From assembly GCA_009936885.1 (NCBI GenBank), contig JAACDT010000089.1, positions 1-10,037 of the forward strand: a stretch of DNA of 10,037 nucleotides, read 5' to 3'. The notes under the pieces were generated by a model. It searched no databases and was not told where the DNA came from. It saw nothing but the letters and a program-made list of their open reading frames with translations. This document shows positions 6,840 through 10,037 of this stretch, piece by piece (the first letter of the stretch is position 1; every line of letters starts with the position of its first letter). The position numbers and the translations under genes are program-made. The stretch is from Alphaproteobacteria bacterium (lineage in GTDB: Bacteria; Pseudomonadota; Alphaproteobacteria; Puniceispirillales; Puniceispirillaceae).

Positions 6840-7346
6840 ATGCATATTTCACAACAAATCGAAGCTAATATTAAAGCGGAGAATGTAGCTGATACGATAA
6901 CATTGGATTATGAAGCACGGTTTCTGAGGCGTAAGCGCCTGGTATCAGATAGCGGAGAGGCTTTCCTTGTAGAACTGCCAGAAACACGTTCTTTATCTGC
7001 AACAGACGGGTTTGTGCTTGATGATGGGCGAATCATAGCGATACATCCAAAGCCTGAACCAATCATGAAAGTCACAGATGCCAATCTTGCCCGCATAGCA
7101 TGGCATATTGGAAATAGGCATACACCATGTCAGATAAAAACAGATTATTTGCTTATTCAGCAAGATCACGTTCTAGAGCATATGCTACGATTGTTAGGTG
7201 CTCAAATTGAAAAATTAGAGGCACCTTTTACCCCAGAGGGAGGCGCTTATGGCCATGGCAGAACGCATAGTCACGAACACAATCATGAACATAGTGACGA
7301 AAATAGTAAATCAGAGCTGCCTATCAAGCACGCTCATCATCACTGA
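6840..7346 (+). CDS. ureE: Urease nickel metallochaperone UreE
   Basis: UreE binds nickel and passes it to the UreG/UreD/UreF complex. The 168-residue protein has the peptide-binding N-terminal domain (about 1-75) and the metal-binding domain with W-H-I-G-N-R-H (H94 is the conserved interface nickel ligand) and Q-D-H-V-L-E-H-M (H110, H114). It ends in a histidine-rich tail, residues 139-168, with ten histidines, several alternating as H-S-H-E-H-N-H-E-H. Such tails act as extra nickel reservoirs in Klebsiella-type UreE. The ATG at 6840 follows AAGGGG at about nine bases. It sits between ureC and ureF. Confidence 0.96.
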   Translation: MHISQQIEANIKAENVADTITLDYEARFLRRKRLVSDSGEAFLVELPETRSLSATDGFVLDDGRIIAIHPKPEPIMKVTDANLARIAWHIGNRHTPCQIKTDYLLIQQDHVLEHMLRLLGAQIEKLEAPFTPEGGAYGHGRTHSHEHNHEHSDENSKSELPIKHAHHH

Positions 7347-7355
7347 AATACAACA

Positions 7356-7994
7356 ATGAATTCGTATCATAATGACATAATGGTTCTTCAGGCTTGGTTT
7401 TCACCTGCTTTTCCAACGGGTGCTTTTAGCTATTCTCACGGTCTTGAAGCGGCAATTCAGCATGGCTTGGTTTCAGATAAAGATAGTTTAACCCGGTGGA
7501 TAAGTTGCCTTCTTACTAGTGGTTCTGGTTGGAATGATGGTTTGTTTTTGAAAGCGGCCTATGAGGGCATTAGTGATGTAAATAGCTTATGTCTTGCTTT
7601 ATGTTCGAGCAGAGAGAGATATCAAGAAACAATTGAGTTGGGTAAGTCTTTCAGCCGTGCCGTTAATGGTAGCTATGGCACCGAGTTAGCGCTGGGCCTT
7701 GCTTATCCTGTTGCTGTAGGCATGGCCGCTAGAAGAAGAAAGATAGATATTAAGCTTACAACTCAGAGCTATTTGCAAGCCTTTGCTGCTAGTCTTATTT
7801 CAGTTGGTGTTCGTATTATTCCGATTGGTCAACAGGCTGGGCAGGATTGTCTTGTAACGCTGTGTAGAATAATAGAGCAGGTAAATAATAAGTTGGATGT
7901 AGCAGGTCTTGAACAGCTTGGAAGTGCTTCATTTATGTCAGAAATCATGTCTATGATGCATGAAAAATCAAATCCTAGGATATATAGAACATGA
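7356..7994 (+). CDS. ureF: Urease accessory protein UreF
   Basis: UreF bridges UreD and UreG in the activation complex and gates GTP hydrolysis during nickel delivery. The 212-residue, helical protein has the typical opening [21 protein letters not shown], the [11 protein letters not shown] segment near 154-164 and the closing P-R-I-Y-R-T that resembles the Y-S-R-L-F-R-S end of Klebsiella UreF. It begins nine bases after ureE with no clear ribosome binding site, so translation is probably coupled to ureE; an in-frame ATG at 7380 is an alternative start. Its stop overlaps the ureG start in an ATGA arrangement. Confidence 0.94.
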   Translation: MNSYHNDIMVLQAWFSPAFPTGAFSYSHGLEAAIQHGLVSDKDSLTRWISCLLTSGSGWNDGLFLKAAYEGISDVNSLCLALCSSRERYQETIELGKSFSRAVNGSYGTELALGLAYPVAVGMAARRRKIDIKLTTQSYLQAFAASLISVGVRIIPIGQQAGQDCLVTLCRIIEQVNNKLDVAGLEQLGSASFMSEIMSMMHEKSNPRIYRT

Positions 7995-8614
7995 CAAGAG
8001 ATAGATTAAAATTTGGCCCGTTAAGGGTTGGTATTGGCGGGCCAGTTGGTGCTGGCAAGACCAGTATGACAGAGGCATTATGCAAAATACTTGCTTCAGA
8101 TGTTTCTATGGCTGTTATTACAAATGATATATATACCAGAGAAGATGCTGATTATCTTGTTCGCGCTCAGGTATTATCTTCTGATAGAATTTGCGGTGTT
8201 GAAACTGGTGGATGCCCCCATACTGCTATTCGTGAGGATGCATCTGTTAATCTAGCTGCAATTGATGAGCTAAAAAACCGTATACCAGATTTAGAATTGA
8301 TACTTCTTGAATCAGGCGGAGATAATCTAGCAGCGACATTTAGCCCAGAGCTGGTAGATCTTACAATCTATGTGATTGATGTTTGTATGGGCGCCGACAT
8401 ACCGCGCAAAAAAGGACCTGCATTGATGAAATCAGATATGCTTGTCGTCAATAAAATTGAGCTTGCAGAACATGTTGATGTGGATATTGAGCAGATGCGT
8501 GAGGATACTAAACAGAATAGGGGGGCGCTTCCGTTTATTTTTGGCTCCATGAAAAAAGGGGTTGGCGTTCCACAACTTGCTGAATTTCTCAGGGTTCAGG
8601 GCGGATTAGCCTAA
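7991..8614 (+). CDS. ureG: Urease accessory GTPase UreG
   Basis: UreG is the SIMIBI-class GTPase that carries nickel and, as a dimer, drives its insertion into urease. The 207-residue protein has the P-loop G-G-P-V-G-A-G-K-T at residues 16-24, the nickel-binding C-P-H motif at 75-77 ([11 protein letters not shown]), and E-S-G-G-D-N-L at 107-113. The guanine-recognition motif at 154-157 reads N-K-I-E where N-K-x-D is normal. The gene overlaps ureF by four bases and is the last gene of the urease operon; the next gene starts 244 bases later. Confidence 0.96.
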   Translation: MTRDRLKFGPLRVGIGGPVGAGKTSMTEALCKILASDVSMAVITNDIYTREDADYLVRAQVLSSDRICGVETGGCPHTAIREDASVNLAAIDELKNRIPDLELILLESGGDNLAATFSPELVDLTIYVIDVCMGADIPRKKGPALMKSDMLVVNKIELAEHVDVDIEQMREDTKQNRGALPFIFGSMKKGVGVPQLAEFLRVQGGLA

Positions 8615-8617
8615 AAT

Positions 8618-8633
8618 TGTCACCCCTGTGACA
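8618..8633. terminator. Hairpin just after ureG
   Basis: TGTCAC-CCCT-GTGACA forms a six-pair stem with a four-base loop, beginning four bases after the ureG stop codon. It is followed by GGGTATATATT rather than a T run, so it is not a textbook intrinsic terminator. The position at the operon end suggests a weak terminator or an mRNA 3'-end stabiliser. Confidence 0.35.
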
Positions 8634-8646
8634 GGGTATATATTCT

Positions 8647-8665
8647 AACCTAGCAAAAATAGGTT
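8647..8665. repeat. Inverted repeat AACCTA-N7-TAGGTT in the ureG-dioxygenase intergenic region
   Basis: A six-base inverted repeat with an A-rich seven-base loop, followed by a run of A residues on the plus strand. It has no adjoining T tract on either strand. It may extend the end structure of the urease operon or be an operator for the downstream gene; the sequence does not decide. Confidence 0.25.
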
Positions 8666-8772
8666 TGAAAAAAAACTTTGTGATTAATAGTTGTTTCACT
8701 TAATTGTTGTAAATAGGATTTCACATTTATGACAAGGGTTTTAAGCATACTATATCAGGGCTCTTTACCAAT

Positions 8773-8844
8773 ATGAACTATTACAGCGTCCATGATTGGT
8801 GGCTTCCACCAGATGTAAATAGCTCATTTAATCTGATACTCTAG
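8773..8844 (+). CDS. Unrecognised 23-residue small ORF or leader peptide before the dioxygenase
   Basis: An ATG-started frame of 23 codons lies immediately upstream of the dioxygenase gene. Its product begins MNYYSVHDWW, continues L-P-P-D, and ends in hydrophobic residues before a TAG stop. The stop lies 14 bases before the dioxygenase ATG, directly abutting its ribosome binding site. That arrangement would suit a translated leader peptide or a coupled micro-gene. The adjacent tryptophans and the P-P pair (a known ribosome-slowing context) are encoded by a perfect DNA palindrome. A possible AGGG ribosome binding site lies 12 bases upstream, somewhat far. I do not recognise the peptide, and a chance ORF of this length is quite possible. 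Confidence 0.3.
   Translation: MNYYSVHDWWLPPDVNSSFNLIL
8797..8811. repeat. Palindrome TGGTGG-N3-CCACCA before the dioxygenase gene
   Basis: TGGTGGCTTCCACCA is a perfect GC-rich inverted repeat with a three-base loop in an AT-rich intergenic region, 47 bases before the dioxygenase ATG. As RNA it would form a stable short hairpin; as DNA it could be an operator. It falls inside the 23-codon small ORF and encodes its W-W-L-P-P core. Confidence 0.4.
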
Positions 8845-8845
8845 C

Positions 8846-8853
8846 AAAGGAGG
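8846..8853 (+). promoter_or_regulatory. Strong ribosome binding site of the dioxygenase gene
   Basis: AAAGGAGG, nearly a full anti-Shine-Dalgarno match, ends five bases before the ATG at 8859. It fixes the start of the dioxygenase gene and begins one base after the stop codon of the 23-codon small ORF. Confidence 0.75.
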
Positions 8854-8858
8854 ACATA

Positions 8859-9983
8859 ATGACTGAATTATTTCAGGACAATGAAATGGATATGATTCAC
8901 ATTAAATGGTCAGATAATTCTGACAGCTCATATCCGTTTCTGTGGCTTCGTGATAATGACCCTGCTGGGTTTCATAAAGATACAAATGAGCGAATGACGG
9001 ACCTGACGTCAATACCGCTTGATATCACCCTAACAAAAGCATTTATAAAAGATGATGTTCTGATGTTAAATTGGAGCGATAGAGCGAATTCTACCAGATA
9101 TAATTTGGACTGGTTGTATCATCACAAGCCAGGCAAAAGAGCATCTGACCCTGCGGCTATTAGAAAAAGATTTTGGCGTGGCGGTATGGGCATAGACAAA
9201 CTACCAACCGCTAAAGCTAAGGAGTTGCTTGAGGATGATGGTGCATTAGCGACATGGCTAGAAAATACGCAAAGTTTTGGATTGTCGTTAGTCACGGGAT
9301 TAGATGCAAGACATGATGCTGGTATGGAGGTTGCAAAGCGAATAGGGTTTCTTCGCGAAACTAACTTTGGCTCTACCTTTCAGGTGCAATCAAAACCTAA
9401 TCCGAATAATTTGGCCTATACTGCAGTTGCCTTGCCGCCACATACCGACCTTCCCAATCAAGAACTTCCCCCTGGGTTTCAGTTTTTACACTGTCTTGCG
9501 AATGAAGCAGAAGGCGGCGGGTCAACCTTTGCAGACGGCTTGGCAATATCAACAGATTTGCGTGCGAACGATATCGAGGCTTTTAATATGTTATCCTCTG
9601 TATCAATTCCATTTAGATTTTATGATGAAAATACGGATATTAGAAGCAGAAAACATGTAATTACGCTTAACCTAGATGGCAAGATTAACGAGATTTGTTT
9701 TAATGCTCATATTGCTGACTTTCTGGATATAGATCCAAAACTCATGAAGTCTTATTATAGGGCTTATAGCAAGTTTATGAAGATGACGAGAAGTAATGCT
9801 TATCTTATTAGTCTGCGATTAGCAGCTGGGGAAATGGTAGTGTTTGATAATCGCAGAATTATGCATGGAAGAGATGCGTTTGACCCGGAAACCGGATTTA
9901 GACATCTTCATGGTTGTTATGTGGATAGGGGTGAGTTTGAAAGCAGATTGCGTGTTTTAAAACGGTGTTCTGGAGATGCATAA
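8859..9983 (+). CDS. Gamma-butyrobetaine hydroxylase-like 2-oxoglutarate/Fe(II) dioxygenase
   Basis: The 374-residue protein has the two-domain layout of gamma-butyrobetaine and trimethyllysine hydroxylases: a small N-terminal domain (about 10-90, with P-F-L-W-L-R-D-N) and a TauD-type double-stranded beta-helix domain (about 125-365). The Fe(II) ligands are H195 and D197 (P-P-H-T-D-L-P) and H336 (M-H-G-R); R348 (F-R-H-L-H-G) would bind 2-oxoglutarate. Family strings include F-Q-V-Q-S-K near 174-179, L-A-Y-T-A near 185-189 and P-P-G-F-Q-F-L-H-C-L near 204-213. The three cysteines that bind structural zinc in human BBOX1 (D-N-C-P-C-x-x-C) are absent; this protein reads D-N-D-P-A-G-F. The likely substrate is a quaternary-ammonium or related amino acid, with gamma-butyrobetaine (to carnitine) one candidate. 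The gene lies 244 bases after ureG and is probably a separate transcription unit. Family is secure; substrate is not. Confidence 0.88.
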   Translation: MTELFQDNEMDMIHIKWSDNSDSSYPFLWLRDNDPAGFHKDTNERMTDLTSIPLDITLTKAFIKDDVLMLNWSDRANSTRYNLDWLYHHKPGKRASDPAAIRKRFWRGGMGIDKLPTAKAKELLEDDGALATWLENTQSFGLSLVTGLDARHDAGMEVAKRIGFLRETNFGSTFQVQSKPNPNNLAYTAVALPPHTDLPNQELPPGFQFLHCLANEAEGGGSTFADGLAISTDLRANDIEAFNMLSSVSIPFRFYDENTDIRSRKHVITLNLDGKINEICFNAHIADFLDIDPKLMKSYYRAYSKFMKMTRSNAYLISLRLAAGEMVVFDNRRIMHGRDAFDPETGFRHLHGCYVDRGEFESRLRVLKRCSGDA

Positions 9984-9987
9984 AAAA

Positions 9988-10017
9988 GCAAATTTTGTGT
10001 TCGCTATTTTGATTTGC
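9988..10017. terminator. Weak inverted repeat after the dioxygenase gene
   Basis: GCAAAT and ATTTGC flank an 18-base spacer just after the dioxygenase stop codon. Read on the minus strand the second arm is followed by TTTTTT, so it could end transcription of a converging gene lying beyond the window; on the plus strand there is no T run. The long loop makes this weak. Confidence 0.2.
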
Positions 10018-10037
10018 AATCTATTTATCTAGATAGA

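Noticed and set aside
9367..9660. Second plus-strand frame inside the dioxygenase gene
   Set aside because: It runs out of frame through conserved dioxygenase motifs including the iron ligands; its product resembles no protein I know and it has no ribosome binding site.
1..10037. Mobile element or novel defence system
   Set aside because: No transposase, integrase, long terminal repeats, toxin-antitoxin pair or nuclease was found. All large genes are metabolic or accessory proteins of known families, and composition is even across the window.

Overview
The window is moderately AT-rich and densely coded. Every recognisable protein looks alphaproteobacterial, and the closest impression is of a marine lineage such as SAR116 or a relative. 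That placement is an inference from the style of PuuE, the urease proteins and the gene order; there is no rRNA or other marker gene here to confirm it.

Layout. (1) Bases 1-523, plus strand: the 3' part of a polytopic membrane protein, probably a nucleoside-recognition (Gate) domain protein, whose start lies left of the window. (2) Bases 548-3308, minus strand: a compact three-gene ureide operon transcribed right to left. It encodes a PuuE-type allantoinase with a C-terminal UraD-like domain, (S)-ureidoglycine aminohydrolase (AllE) and ureidoglycolate lyase (AllA). (3) Bases 3309-3601: a divergent control region with three short direct repeats plus a degenerate fourth, and two small palindromes. 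(4) Bases 3602-8614, plus strand: a complete urease operon in the order ureD-A-B-C-E-F-G, with all active-site ligands of UreC present. (5) Bases 8615-8858: an intergenic region with weak inverted repeats and an unrecognised 23-codon ORF that ends at the ribosome binding site of the next gene. (6) Bases 8859-9983, plus strand: a gamma-butyrobetaine-hydroxylase-like 2-oxoglutarate/Fe(II) dioxygenase. The last 54 bases are non-coding.

How it works together. The two divergent operons form one catabolic route. Allantoin is opened to allantoate by PuuE. An allantoate amidohydrolase, not in this window, would give (S)-ureidoglycine. AllE deaminates this to (S)-ureidoglycolate, and AllA splits that into glyoxylate and urea. 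Urease, matured by UreD/E/F/G with nickel, hydrolyses the urea to ammonia and CO2. The pathway steps are established biochemistry; that the two operons are co-regulated through their shared 293-bp intergenic region is an inference. The dioxygenase at the right end has no obvious place in this route and probably belongs to a separate unit.

The enzymes themselves are known families. The points that merit a second look are the shortened UraD domain on PuuE, the repeats and palindromes between the divergent operons, the small ORF with a WWLPP core before the dioxygenase, the missing zinc-site cysteines in that dioxygenase, and an Asp-to-Glu change in the UreG guanine-recognition motif.
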